Positions 18,602-29,046 of a stretch of DNA of 64,000 nt are shown one piece after another; the first letter of the stretch is position 1; each line of letters begins with the position of its first letter. Source of the DNA: Pseudomonadota bacterium. Lineage in GTDB: Bacteria > Pseudomonadota > Gammaproteobacteria > Burkholderiales > Burkholderiaceae_C. A program made the position numbers and the translations under genes. Below the pieces are notes generated by a model that ran no database searches, was not told the origin of the DNA, and saw only the letters and a list, made by a program, of their open reading frames with translations. Location of the stretch: positions 1-64,000 of the forward strand of contig JAKOYD010000164.1 in assembly GCA_029780695.1 (NCBI GenBank). Reading direction: 5' to 3'.

Positions 18602-19410
18602 CCGCGTCCGTCGACCGGTCGGACGACCACCCGACTGAAGCCCCCGCCGCGCCCGCCGACGTGGCGCACCCGCGCGCCATCCGCACCTTTGTCACGCGCG
18701 CCGGGCGCACCACGCTGGGCCAGGCGCGCGCGCTGGCCGACCTGGGGCCGCGCTTCGTGCTGCCGTATGACCCGGATACTCCTGATTTGGTAGCTGCCAG
18801 CCTGCGCCCAGACAGCGCTGGCGGCCCCATTCATTCAAAGGCCGTGCTCGAGATCGGCTTCGGCATGGGCGGCGCCACGGCGCACATCGCCGCGTTGATG
18901 CCCGACACGCTGTTCATCGGCTGCGAGGTGCACGAGCCCGGCGTGGGCGCGCTGCTCAAGCTGATCGGCGAGCAGCAGTTGCACAACATCCGCATCGTGC
19001 AGCACGACGCGGTGCAGGTGCTGGCGCACATGATCGCGCCCGATTCGCTGGACGGCATCCACATCTTCTTCCCCGACCCCTGGCACAAGAAGCGCCACCA
19101 CAAGCGCCGCCTGATCCAGCCGCCGCTGGTGCATGAGCTGGCGCGGCGCCTGAAGCCCGGCGGCTACCTGCATTGCGCCACCGACTGGCAGCCCTACGCC
19201 GGGCAGATGCTGCAGGTGCTGGGCGCCGAGCCGCTGCTGGCCAACACCGCGCCCGACTTTGCGCCGCGCCCTGCCTACCGCCCCGAAACCAAGTTCGAGC
19301 GCCGCGGCCTGCGGCTGGGCCATGGCGTGTGGGACCTGGTGTTCCGCCGCGTCGCCGCCGCTGCTCCCCATGGCCCGACCGCCGCGCCCGCCGCTGATCC
19401 GCAGCCTTGA
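18598..19410 (+). CDS. trmB: tRNA (guanine-N7)-methyltransferase
   Basis: A 270-residue SAM-dependent enzyme that makes m7G46 in tRNA. The SAM-binding motif is [35 protein letters not shown] is the family signature, and [10 protein letters not shown] and PETKFERRG complete the typical C-terminus. The GTG start overlaps the suhB TGA by 4 bp (GTGA), implying coupling. A dispersed repeat is read in frame just before the SAM-binding motif, lengthening the linker from the N-terminal segment. Confidence 0.96.
   Translation: MTASVDRSDDHPTEAPAAPADVAHPRAIRTFVTRAGRTTLGQARALADLGPRFVLPYDPDTPDLVAASLRPDSAGGPIHSKAVLEIGFGMGGATAHIAALMPDTLFIGCEVHEPGVGALLKLIGEQQLHNIRIVQHDAVQVLAHMIAPDSLDGIHIFFPDPWHKKRHHKRRLIQPPLVHELARRLKPGGYLHCATDWQPYAGQMLQVLGAEPLLANTAPDFAPRPAYRPETKFERRGLRLGHGVWDLVFRRVAAAAPHGPTAAPAADPQP
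18775..18840 (+). repeat. ATAGC-type repeat inside trmB
   Basis: TTTGGTAGCTGCCAG, CAGCGCTGGCGGCC and a TTC-rich edge. It is in frame directly before the conserved VLEIGFG motif. Confidence 0.6.
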
Positions 19411-20299
19411 CGGCGTCGGCGCCAGTTGCGTGGCGCTGCCGGCGGGCGACTGGCCCACGGTGCTGGACTTTCTGGCGCAGCGCCTGCCCGCGCTGTCGCG
19501 CCAAGACTGGGCCGAACGCATGGCCGCCGGCACCGTGCTGGACGAGCAGGCGCAGCCGCTGGCGGCCGATGTGCCCTACCCGCGCGGCAACGGCCGGCGG
19601 CTGTTCTATTACCGCCACGTGCCGGGCGAGCCCGAGCCGCCGCACAGCGAGCAGATCGTCTTTCAGGACGACCACTTGGTGGTGGCCGACAAGCCGCACT
19701 TCATGCCGGTGACGCCTGGCGGGCGCTACGTGCACGGCAGCCTGCTGGTGCGCCTGAAGCGGCGCCTGGGTATCGACACGCTGAGCCCCCTGCACCGCAT
19801 CGACCGCGAGACCGCGGGCCTGGTCGCGTTTGCGGTGCAGCCGGCGCAGCGCGACGCGTATCAGGCGCTGTTCCGTGACCGCGCGGTCGACAAGGTCTAC
19901 GAAGCCGTCGCCCCCTACCGCGCCGACCTGGCCTTGCCCCGCACCCACCGCAGCCGGCTGGCCGAGGACGACGCGCGCTTTTTTGTGTCGCGCGAGGTGC
20001 CTGGCGTGCCCAACAGCGAAACGCACATCGACCTCATCGCCCGGCAGGGCACGCTGGCCCATTACCGGCTGCGCCCCGTCACCGGCCGCCGCCACCAGCT
20101 GCGCGTGCACATGGCCGCGCTGGGCGTGCCGCTGGCCGGCGATGCCTTCTACCCACGCGTGCTGCGCGGGCCGCACGAGCCCGACGACCCCACGAAGCCG
20201 CTGCAGCTGCTGGCGCGCACGCTGGCCTTCGAAGACCCCATCACCGGCCAGCCCCGCCGCTTCGAGTCGGGCCTGCGCCTGCAGGCGTTGACGGTATAA
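19370..20299 (+). CDS. RluA-family pseudouridine synthase
   Basis: A 309-residue enzyme that isomerises uridine in RNA. The catalytic motif HRIDRETAG carries the active-site Asp. [16 protein letters not shown] precedes it and [20 protein letters not shown] is the typical C-terminal motif. The N-terminus lacks a clear S4 domain, like the TruC/RluA branch. The start at 19370 lies inside trmB (41-bp overlap), so the two are translationally linked. The target (tRNA or rRNA position) cannot be told from sequence. Confidence 0.92.
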   Translation: MARPPRPPLIRSLDGVGASCVALPAGDWPTVLDFLAQRLPALSRQDWAERMAAGTVLDEQAQPLAADVPYPRGNGRRLFYYRHVPGEPEPPHSEQIVFQDDHLVVADKPHFMPVTPGGRYVHGSLLVRLKRRLGIDTLSPLHRIDRETAGLVAFAVQPAQRDAYQALFRDRAVDKVYEAVAPYRADLALPRTHRSRLAEDDARFFVSREVPGVPNSETHIDLIARQGTLAHYRLRPVTGRRHQLRVHMAALGVPLAGDAFYPRVLRGPHEPDDPTKPLQLLARTLAFEDPITGQPRRFESGLRLQALTV

Positions 20300-20336
20300 C
20301 CGGCTGAAGCCCACCCTGTTCCTTTCCGCACCATCC

Positions 20337-21296
20337 GTGATCTCTGCCCCTCATCCTGCCGCACCGCCGTCCCTGCTGCCACCCGACATGCGCGTGTTCG
20401 TGCGCGGCTGGCTGTCGTCCAACAACCTGCTGTGCCTGAGCGAGCAAACTCCTGCCCTGATCGACACCGGGCACAGCAAGCACGCGGCCGAAACGGTCGC
20501 ACTGGTGCGCAGCGCGCTGGGCGACCAGCCGCTGGCCCGCATCGCCCACACCCACTTGCACAGCGACCATTGCGGCGGCAGCGGCGCGTTGCAAGCCGCA
20601 TGGCCCGGCGCCCGCACCTGGGTGCCCGAAGCCTCGCTGGACCACGTGCAGGCCTGGGACGAAGACGCCCTGAGCTTTGGCGGCACCGGCCAGCGCTGCG
20701 ACCCGTTCACGGCGAACGAGGCGCTGGTGCCCGGCCAGACCGTGCGGTTGGGCGACCACGACTGGGAAGTCCACGCCGCCCCCGGCCACGACGCGCTGGC
20801 CGTGCTGCTGTACGAGCCGCGCCACGGCGTGCTGGTGGCGGGCGATGCGATGTGGGAAAACGGCGTCGGCGTCATCTTTCCGCACATCGATGGCTCCGAC
20901 GGGTTCGACCCCTTTGCCGACACGCTGACGCTGATCGAGCGCATCGACCCCGCCGTGGTGGTGCCCGGCCACGGCGCGCCCTTCGGCCGGGCCGGCGGCG
21001 CCATCCAGGCCGCGCTGGGCCGCGCGCGCCAGCGCATCGACTACTTCAACCAGCACCCGGCGCAGCACGCGCTGTACGCCGCCAAGGTGCTGATCAAGTA
21101 CCAGATGATGGACGTCGAGCGCATGCCGCGCGCCGCCTTCGACGCCTGGCTGGCCAGCGCCCCCTCGCTGCGCCTGCTGCACCGCCAGCACCGGCCGGAT
21201 CTGCCGTGGGACGAGTGGCTGGCGCTGATCCTGGCGCCGCTGTTCGACAAGGGTGCGCTGCGGCGTGACGGTGATGCGGTGGTCGATGGCGGCTGA
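20337..21296 (+). CDS. MBL-fold metallo-hydrolase
   Basis: A 319-residue metallo-beta-lactamase-fold protein. The dinuclear zinc signature HTHLHSDHCGG is complete. GHD, GDAMWENG and VVPGHGAP supply the remaining ligands. After residue ~225 comes a helical C-terminal extension typical of the beta-lactamase-like branch that hydrolyses small thioesters or lactones. The substrate is unknown. The GTG start has little ribosome-binding site. It probably belongs to the transcription unit beginning at suhB. Confidence 0.87.
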   Translation: MISAPHPAAPPSLLPPDMRVFVRGWLSSNNLLCLSEQTPALIDTGHSKHAAETVALVRSALGDQPLARIAHTHLHSDHCGGSGALQAAWPGARTWVPEASLDHVQAWDEDALSFGGTGQRCDPFTANEALVPGQTVRLGDHDWEVHAAPGHDALAVLLYEPRHGVLVAGDAMWENGVGVIFPHIDGSDGFDPFADTLTLIERIDPAVVVPGHGAPFGRAGGAIQAALGRARQRIDYFNQHPAQHALYAAKVLIKYQMMDVERMPRAAFDAWLASAPSLRLLHRQHRPDLPWDEWLALILAPLFDKGALRRDGDAVVDGG

Positions 21297-21309
21297 TGAC
21301 CGGGCACCG

Positions 21310-21715
21310 GTGCGCCTCACCCACCGTTGGCCCTGAGCCTGTCGACAACAGACGTGCCGGCGTGCAAGGCCAAGCGGTGCGCCTCATCCGCCGTTCGCCC
21401 TGAGCCTGTCGACAACAGACGTGCCGGCGTACAAGGCCGAGTGGTGCGCCTCGCCCACCGTTCGCCCTGAGCCGGTCGACAACAGACGTGCCGGCATACA
21501 AGGTCGAGCGGTGCGCCTCACCCACCGTTCGCCCTGAGCCTGTCGACAACAGACGTGCCGGCGTACAAGGTCGAGCGGTGCGCCTCACCCACCGTTCGCC
21601 CTGAGCCTGTCGAAGGGCAGGGTCCGGGCCTGGCTTCGACAAGCTCAGCCCGAACGGTTCAGAACGGTTAGAGCGGTTTAGAGCGGTTTAGAGCGGCTCA
21701 GAAAGGCCTCACGGC
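21310..21715 (+). repeat. Tandem 67-bp repeat array and 12-bp repeats
   Basis: Four exact-period units start at 21325, 21392, 21459 and 21526, with a fifth partial at 21593. Each carries CGTTCGCCCTGAGCCTGTCG followed by ACAACAGACGTGCCGG. The array ends with an inverted copy of the same element (TTCGACAAGCTCAGC) and then short GAGCGGTTTA repeats (about 21664-21708). This accounts for most of the 475-bp gap between the MBL gene and the convergent transglutaminase-like gene. Open frames across it are incidental. Confidence 0.9.
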
Positions 21716-21771
21716 GCGGTGAAGCCGGATTCAGCGCCAACGGTTCTGGCGGATTGGCGCGCTGAATCGCA

Positions 21772-22890
21772 TCAACCCACCACCTCGCGCGCCGTGATCT
21801 GGTACTTGAAGTCGTCGGGCGCATAGCTGTCCAGCCGGCCATCGGCGTTCTCGGCCACGGGGTACATGAAGAAGGGCATCGGCTCGCCGGGGCTGCCGGG
21901 CAGCCGCACGTCGTGCGCGGTGTTGTAGCCCATCCAGTTGCCTTCCCAGCCGCCGAACAGGCCGCGGTTGACGGGGGCAACCAGCGGGTGGTCGCTGCGC
22001 TTGATCCAGTCGGGCGTTTCCTGCCGCATCACCTTGGCCACGTCGGCCGGGTCCATCGCCGTCCAGCCGCGCGCCTGCAGATAAACCTCGGCACGGCAAT
22101 GCTGCGCGCCCTTCAGGCTGGCCGGGTTGCCGCCCAGTTCGCGGTAGCCGAAGGCCGAAGGCGCCAGGCGAATGCCGTACACGTCGCGCGCCGGCAGCCC
22201 GGCGGCGCGGCACAGGCCGACGAACAGCGCGTTCAGGTCGGCGCACTTGCCGCCCAAGTTGCCGGTTTCCAGCATGGTCTTGATGTCGCCTTCGCCGCAG
22301 CCGCGCACCTTGGGCTCGCGGTAGGCGTTGGCCACCACCCAGTCGTAGATGGCGCGCGCCTTGGCTTCGTCGCCGCGGGCGCCGCGCGTGGCTTGCAGGG
22401 CCGTTTCGCGCACGATGCCGTCGGTGGGCAGCCAGCGGGTGGCCTGCGTGGCGTGGCGCAGCGTGTCGCGGTCTTCGGCCACGCGCGCGCCGGGCGCAGC
22501 AGCGGCGCGGCTTTGGGTGCGCACGCGGCTGGTCACCTCGGCAAACGGCTGCGGCTGGCCAGCGCCGAAGTCGACCGCCAGCATGCGCACGCCCTGGGCG
22601 CCGTCGCGCGCTAGGCGCGCCTGGCCGTTGCTGACAAAGCGGTCGCCCAGGCCCTGCTGCCACGGCGTTTCGACCGAGGGCAGCGGAATCCACAGCCGCG
22701 CGGGGCCGTTGCCGGCGATCAGGTCGACGCGGGTGGTGACGTCGAAGGTGCGCCAGTCGCCGGGCTGCGGCTGAAACTGGCGTGCGGGGATGGACGATGC
22801 GGCGGATTGCGCCAAGGCGGCGCCAGGAATGACGGCGGCCAACGCAAGGCCTGCCGAGCGCCCCATGAAGGCGCGGCGAACGGGGTTCAT
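21772..22890 (-). CDS. Exported transglutaminase-like protein
   Basis: A 372-residue exported protein with a transglutaminase/cysteine-protease fold. The N-terminus has a twin-arginine-like signal (RRAFMGRSAGLALA) ending ALAQ. The catalytic triad is readable: Cys in GGKCADLNALFVGLCRAAG, His in QHCRAEVYL, Asp in WTAMDPAD. Such proteins usually cleave or cross-link peptides in the periplasm. The ATG at 22890 is preceded by GGAG. It lies 115 bp after the TlpA-like gene and may share its transcript. Confidence 0.85.
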   Translation of the reverse strand: MNPVRRAFMGRSAGLALAAVIPGAALAQSAASSIPARQFQPQPGDWRTFDVTTRVDLIAGNGPARLWIPLPSVETPWQQGLGDRFVSNGQARLARDGAQGVRMLAVDFGAGQPQPFAEVTSRVRTQSRAAAAPGARVAEDRDTLRHATQATRWLPTDGIVRETALQATRGARGDEAKARAIYDWVVANAYREPKVRGCGEGDIKTMLETGNLGGKCADLNALFVGLCRAAGLPARDVYGIRLAPSAFGYRELGGNPASLKGAQHCRAEVYLQARGWTAMDPADVAKVMRQETPDWIKRSDHPLVAPVNRGLFGGWEGNWMGYNTAHDVRLPGSPGEPMPFFMYPVAENADGRLDSYAPDDFKYQITAREVVG

Positions 22891-23005
22891 ACAGAGAGCT
22901 CCGGATGTGGGTCGAAACACCTGTCGGCGCACACGAGGGACGGACGTGCCGGCCCAATGCCCCGAAGGCAGGTGGCCCGCGCCAGATCGGCGCAGGGCGC
23001 TGCGA

Positions 23006-23545
23006 TTATCGCAGCGCGGCGATCCAGCGCTGGGCGTCGCCGCCGGTCCAGTCGACGGCGCCGGTCACGCGTTCGCGCGGGCGCCCGCGGGTGTCGATCA
23101 GCAACGTGCTGGGGTAGACCTTGACGCCCCAGGCCTTGGCCATGGCACCGTCCGGGTCCAGCAGCACCGGCATCGACAGGCCGGCCGACTGCATGTAACG
23201 CGCGACGCGCGGCGCCGGCTCGCGCACGTTGACGGCCAGCACCACCAGCTGCGGGTCGGCCAGGTCGTGCAGGGTCTGCAAGGTGGGCATTTCTTCCTTG
23301 CACGGCGCGCACCAGGTGGCCCAGAAGTTGAGCACCACCGCCTTGCCCTGCAGCGCGGCGGCGTTCCAGCGCCGGCCCTGCACGTCGACCGCGTCGAGCA
23401 CCGGGGCGCGCCCGGCCAGCCACGACACCGGCTCGCGCTGAAACTGCGCCCGCACGGCCTGCGGCCACAGCAAGCCCAGCGGCGCGGCACCGAGAGCCGT
23501 AAGGCACGTGCGCCGGTCGATGGCGCGACGGGGCCGACGCGTCAT
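23006..23545 (-). CDS. TlpA-like thioredoxin-fold protein
   Basis: A 179-residue thiol-disulfide protein. The active site WCAPC has cysteines 79 and 82 within VVLNFWATWCAPCKEEMP, and YPSTLLID supplies the cis-proline. An N-terminal hydrophobic segment after several arginines indicates export; the motif (DRRTCLTALG) is twin-arginine-like. TlpA-type proteins reduce periplasmic disulfides, for example in cytochrome c maturation; the partner is not evident. The ATG overlaps the panE stop by 4 bp (ATGA). Confidence 0.9.
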   Translation of the reverse strand: MTRRPRRAIDRRTCLTALGAAPLGLLWPQAVRAQFQREPVSWLAGRAPVLDAVDVQGRRWNAAALQGKAVVLNFWATWCAPCKEEMPTLQTLHDLADPQLVVLAVNVREPAPRVARYMQSAGLSMPVLLDPDGAMAKAWGVKVYPSTLLIDTRGRPRERVTGAVDWTGGDAQRWIAALR

Positions 23546-24600
23546 GTCACCGCCCCCCGCAAGCCCAGCGCCGCCTGCAGCGCACGTGCGTCCAGCGTGG
23601 TCGCCGGCTGAGGCCAGGCGCCATCCAGCAGCTGCACCATGGCGGCGTTGCGCGGCGCCTGCAGGCCGTGCTGGCGCGCCAGGCGCACCACCTCGCCGCA
23701 CAGCGCATCGACTTCGGTACGCCGCCCCAGCGCGACATCGTCCGCCATGCTGCTGCGCGCCTTGTCGTCGATCTGCAGGCTGCGCGCGGCGATGCGGCGA
23801 AACAACGGCGTGGGCAGGCGCAGCAGGGCCGGCATCCAGCGCGGCGGTACGCCCGCCAGTGGCGCGGGCGCGATGCCGGCGGCGCGCAGCGCGGCCAGCG
23901 CTTCTTCGATCAGCGCGGCGTGGCAACGCCGGTAGCCGCGGCTCAGCAACTGCGCTCGCAGCGGCAGGCCGGACAACGCATTCACCGGGTTGTTCAGGTT
24001 GAGCAGCAGCTTGCCCCACTGCACCGGCGCCAGGTCGGCGTGCAGTTGCAGGGGCAGGCCGGCGCGCGCAAACGCAGGCAGCCACGGGCGCAGCGCCGCA
24101 TCGTCCTGCGCTGCCAGCGCGCCCGACGTGCCGCGGTGCAGGTGCGCTGGCGCCAGTTCGGCCACGTTGAACGGCACCATGCCCGGCAACACGCGCAGGC
24201 CGGGCGCAACCTGCTGCGCCTGCCGCGCATTGGCCACGCCGTTCTGCAGCGACAGCACCGGCGTGCCCTCCGGCAGCACGCGCGCCAGGGATGCGGCCGC
24301 CTCTGCCGTGGCGCCGCTCTTGACGGCGAGCAGCACCAGCGCGGGCGGGGGCGCGTCGGTGGGCGGTGCCTGCAGCAGCTTCAACTGGCCCGCGGGCACG
24401 TGGCGGCGTCGGCCGTCCAGGTCGGTCAGCGTCAGCCCTGACTGCGCGATGGGCTGCAGCAAGCGCGGGCGACCGATCAGCGTCACCGGCACGCCCGCCG
24501 CCGCCAGCTGCCCGCCGACAAAGCCGCCGACGGCGCCGGCGCCCATCACCCAGACGGCGCCGGGCGCGGCGTCAGGCGCGGAATGGACTGCAGCGGTCAA
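23542..24600 (-). CDS. panE: 2-dehydropantoate 2-reductase (ketopantoate reductase)
   Basis: A 352-residue NADPH-dependent enzyme of the ApbA/PanE family, reducing ketopantoate to pantoate in coenzyme A synthesis. The dinucleotide-binding motif GAGAVGG lies at residues 20-26. LAVKSG, LQNGV, GKLLLNLNNPVNAL and the C-terminal SSMADDVALGRRTEVDAL follow in the usual order. The last segment contains the conserved Ser and Asp and the Glu of the active site. Close paralogues are common, so the exact substrate is a family-level inference. Confidence 0.9.
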   Translation of the reverse strand: MTAAVHSAPDAAPGAVWVMGAGAVGGFVGGQLAAAGVPVTLIGRPRLLQPIAQSGLTLTDLDGRRRHVPAGQLKLLQAPPTDAPPPALVLLAVKSGATAEAAASLARVLPEGTPVLSLQNGVANARQAQQVAPGLRVLPGMVPFNVAELAPAHLHRGTSGALAAQDDAALRPWLPAFARAGLPLQLHADLAPVQWGKLLLNLNNPVNALSGLPLRAQLLSRGYRRCHAALIEEALAALRAAGIAPAPLAGVPPRWMPALLRLPTPLFRRIAARSLQIDDKARSSMADDVALGRRTEVDALCGEVVRLARQHGLQAPRNAAMVQLLDGAWPQPATTLDARALQAALGLRGAVT

Positions 24601-24652
24601 AGCGAGGCGCGACGCTAGCGGTCAATAAAAGCACGGGGTGCGCGAGCGCGCG

Positions 24653-27331
<2,679 letters not shown>

Positions 27332-27367
27332 GATTATTTAGCGCCAGGTCGGCGCCTGTGCTGATAG

Positions 27368-27793
27368 TTAGCTCAGTAATTGATAGCGGAGGCCGGTGAA
27401 CTTGGCAAAATCTTTGTCGAACGTCAGCACCTCGGCCTGGTGCTCGATGGCCAGCGCTGCGATGTGGGCATCCGTGGACAGATTGCCTGCGGTGCCCACC
27501 GACAGCAGCAGGCGGCCGAAGATGCCCGCGTGCATCGGCCCCGGCCCCAGTAACCGGGTACGGGGGTGGGCAAGCCAGTCGTCGATCACGCTCAACGCTT
27601 CCGCGACCGTCAGCGGCGAGGGAAGGATGCCACGCTTGGTGGACAGGCGCACGAAGCCCAGCAGCACGACCCATGACAAGGCCACGCCTTGAGTGCCACA
27701 CCACAGCGCCTCCAGCGCCTGTCGGGCGCGGGCGTGGTGCGGGCTGTTGGCGTGAACCGCGTAGAGCAGCAAATTGGTGTCAGGAGCGTGCAT
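27368..27793 (-). CDS. PIN-domain (VapC-like) toxin
   Basis: A 141-residue PIN-domain ribonuclease. Acidic metal-binding residues are visible: Asp5 (APDTNLLLYA), a Glu in the middle, and Asp residues in STDAHIAALA and TFDKDF. The start at 27793 was chosen because the domain begins there; an upstream start would add eight unrelated residues. It overlaps the Phd-type antitoxin gene by 14 bp. It lies downstream of the antitoxin and just upstream of alaS on the same strand. Confidence 0.9.
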   Translation of the reverse strand: MHAPDTNLLLYAVHANSPHHARARQALEALWCGTQGVALSWVVLLGFVRLSTKRGILPSPLTVAEALSVIDDWLAHPRTRLLGPGPMHAGIFGRLLLSVGTAGNLSTDAHIAALAIEHQAEVLTFDKDFAKFTGLRYQLLS

Positions 27794-28094
27794 GGCGCTC
27801 CTGGTACTCCCGCTCAATGCGGCGCATCTTCTCGATCAGTTCCTCATCTTCCAACTCGGCCGCCAATTGGTTGGCTTTGGTCAAATCCACCAGCGGCACG
27901 CCCGTGTTAAAGGTGCGTTGCACATAGGGCGGGATGTTTTCTTCCGCGCGGGCAGGCACGGCATGCAGCGGCACGATCTTCGCCACCGGCTTGTTGTGGC
28001 GCATGATGATCACTTCCTCACCCGCCTCGGCGCGGGCGACGTATTCGCTCAAGCGGGTTTTGGCCTCGAACAGGCCAACGGCAGCGGTGGTCAT
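27780..28094 (-). CDS. Phd/YefM-family antitoxin
   Basis: A 104-residue antitoxin. The N-terminus VGLFEAKTRLSEYVARAEAGEEVII is the typical Phd/YefM DNA-binding fold, followed by RHNKPVAKIVPL. The C-terminal half is acidic and helical and would wrap the PIN toxin. It is the first gene of the module; AAAGG lies upstream of the ATG. Inferred role: neutralise the PIN protein and repress the operon. Confidence 0.9.
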   Translation of the reverse strand: MTTAAVGLFEAKTRLSEYVARAEAGEEVIIMRHNKPVAKIVPLHAVPARAEENIPPYVQRTFNTGVPLVDLTKANQLAAELEDEELIEKMRRIEREYQERHARS

Positions 28095-28151
28095 GGCGGG
28101 CCTTTCATGCGAATTGGTTGAATCAACCAGATTTTAGCGGTTTGCACGTTT

Positions 28152-28772
28152 TCAGAGGGCCTGCGCTGAAAACTGCCCCAGGCGGTGATAGCACGGCGGC
28201 CTGGATTGCAGGTCAGACCAGATGAGATTGACTTGGTGCACCGTCCAGCGGATCGGCTCCGCGATGGGCGTGAGCGTGGTGTGCTCTGCCCGGCGCAAAC
28301 TCGTCAGGTGCGGCTGCCAGCCCTGCGTGGCGGCTGGCAAGCCTGCCTGGCGCGCCAGCAGCGCGGTGGCGCGGTGCAGTGCCTCCAGCTCGGGCGTGCG
28401 CTCAGGCAACAAAACGGCGATGGTGCCGCTGGGCACTTGCCAGAGGGCTGTCTGCGTCAGGCCAATGTCGAACGGATCAAACCGCAGCGCCGCCAGCGCA
28501 TCGAGCCAATCGCGCTCGTGCGGCGCATCGACGCGGTTGAAAAATTGCAGCGTGATGTGCAGGCGCTCCGGCACGGGGTGCAAGCGGCGCGGCAGGCCCG
28601 GCCAACGCCGGCGTTCGGCGTCGATGGCGGCGCGGGCTTCAGGCGAAGGAAACAAGGCGGTGAACAGGCGCCTTGGGGCGGTCGGCGTTGTCGACAACTG
28701 ATCTTCAAACAAGCTGGCTTGGCGAGATTGCAGCTGGGTTTGCCGGGCGCCAGGCGCGCTGCGCGGCGTCAT
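28152..28772 (-). CDS. thpR: RNA 2',3'-cyclic phosphodiesterase (2'-5' RNA ligase family)
   Basis: A 206-residue protein of the LigT/ThpR family in the 2H phosphoesterase superfamily. Both HXT motifs are present: HIT in LHITLQF and HLT in PHLTSLRR. FTALFPSPEARAAI marks the start of the domain; the ~33 residues before it are Gln/Arg-rich and variable. The ATG shares one base with the stop of the small membrane gene upstream (TGATG), so the two are coupled. Family enzymes open 2',3'-cyclic phosphates in RNA; the cellular role is unclear. Confidence 0.9.
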   Translation of the reverse strand: MTPRSAPGARQTQLQSRQASLFEDQLSTTPTAPRRLFTALFPSPEARAAIDAERRRWPGLPRRLHPVPERLHITLQFFNRVDAPHERDWLDALAALRFDPFDIGLTQTALWQVPSGTIAVLLPERTPELEALHRATALLARQAGLPAATQGWQPHLTSLRRAEHTTLTPIAEPIRWTVHQVNLIWSDLQSRPPCYHRLGQFSAQAL

Positions 28773-29002
28773 CAATCGCGCAAAGCCTTGCAGACAAAAA
28801 GCACGGTCAATGCCAATGCCAGAACCGACAGCACGGCACCCGCTCCCATCACGAAGTCGAAACCGGCGTCGGTCGAATACACGATGTTGCGCTTGCCGAT
28901 GTAGTAACCGCGGCTCAGCGCTTGCCACACCTTGAAGCTGCCAAACATGCCGGCCAGTCCGCTGATCGCGGCGGCGAGGAGATGGATGTGACGAGGATTC
29001 AT
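28772..29002 (-). CDS. Small two-helix membrane protein
   Basis: A 76-residue protein I cannot place in a family. It has two hydrophobic segments (about residues 7-23 and 47-70), the second preceded by GFDFVMGAGAVLS, and short polar ends. It should sit in the inner membrane. It lies between dnaE2 and thpR on the same strand and is translationally coupled to thpR by a 1-bp overlap. No motif indicates function. Confidence 0.65.
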   Translation of the reverse strand: MNPRHIHLLAAAISGLAGMFGSFKVWQALSRGYYIGKRNIVYSTDAGFDFVMGAGAVLSVLALALTVLFVCKALRD

Positions 29003-29046
29003 GGTTGGTTTGTCGCACAGATGGCACGCGACTGGCAAGCGGGGCA

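Noticed and set aside
21310-21720. Regularly spaced array that might be a CRISPR
   Set aside because: The whole 67-bp unit is conserved, with no unique spacers, and no cas genes are near.
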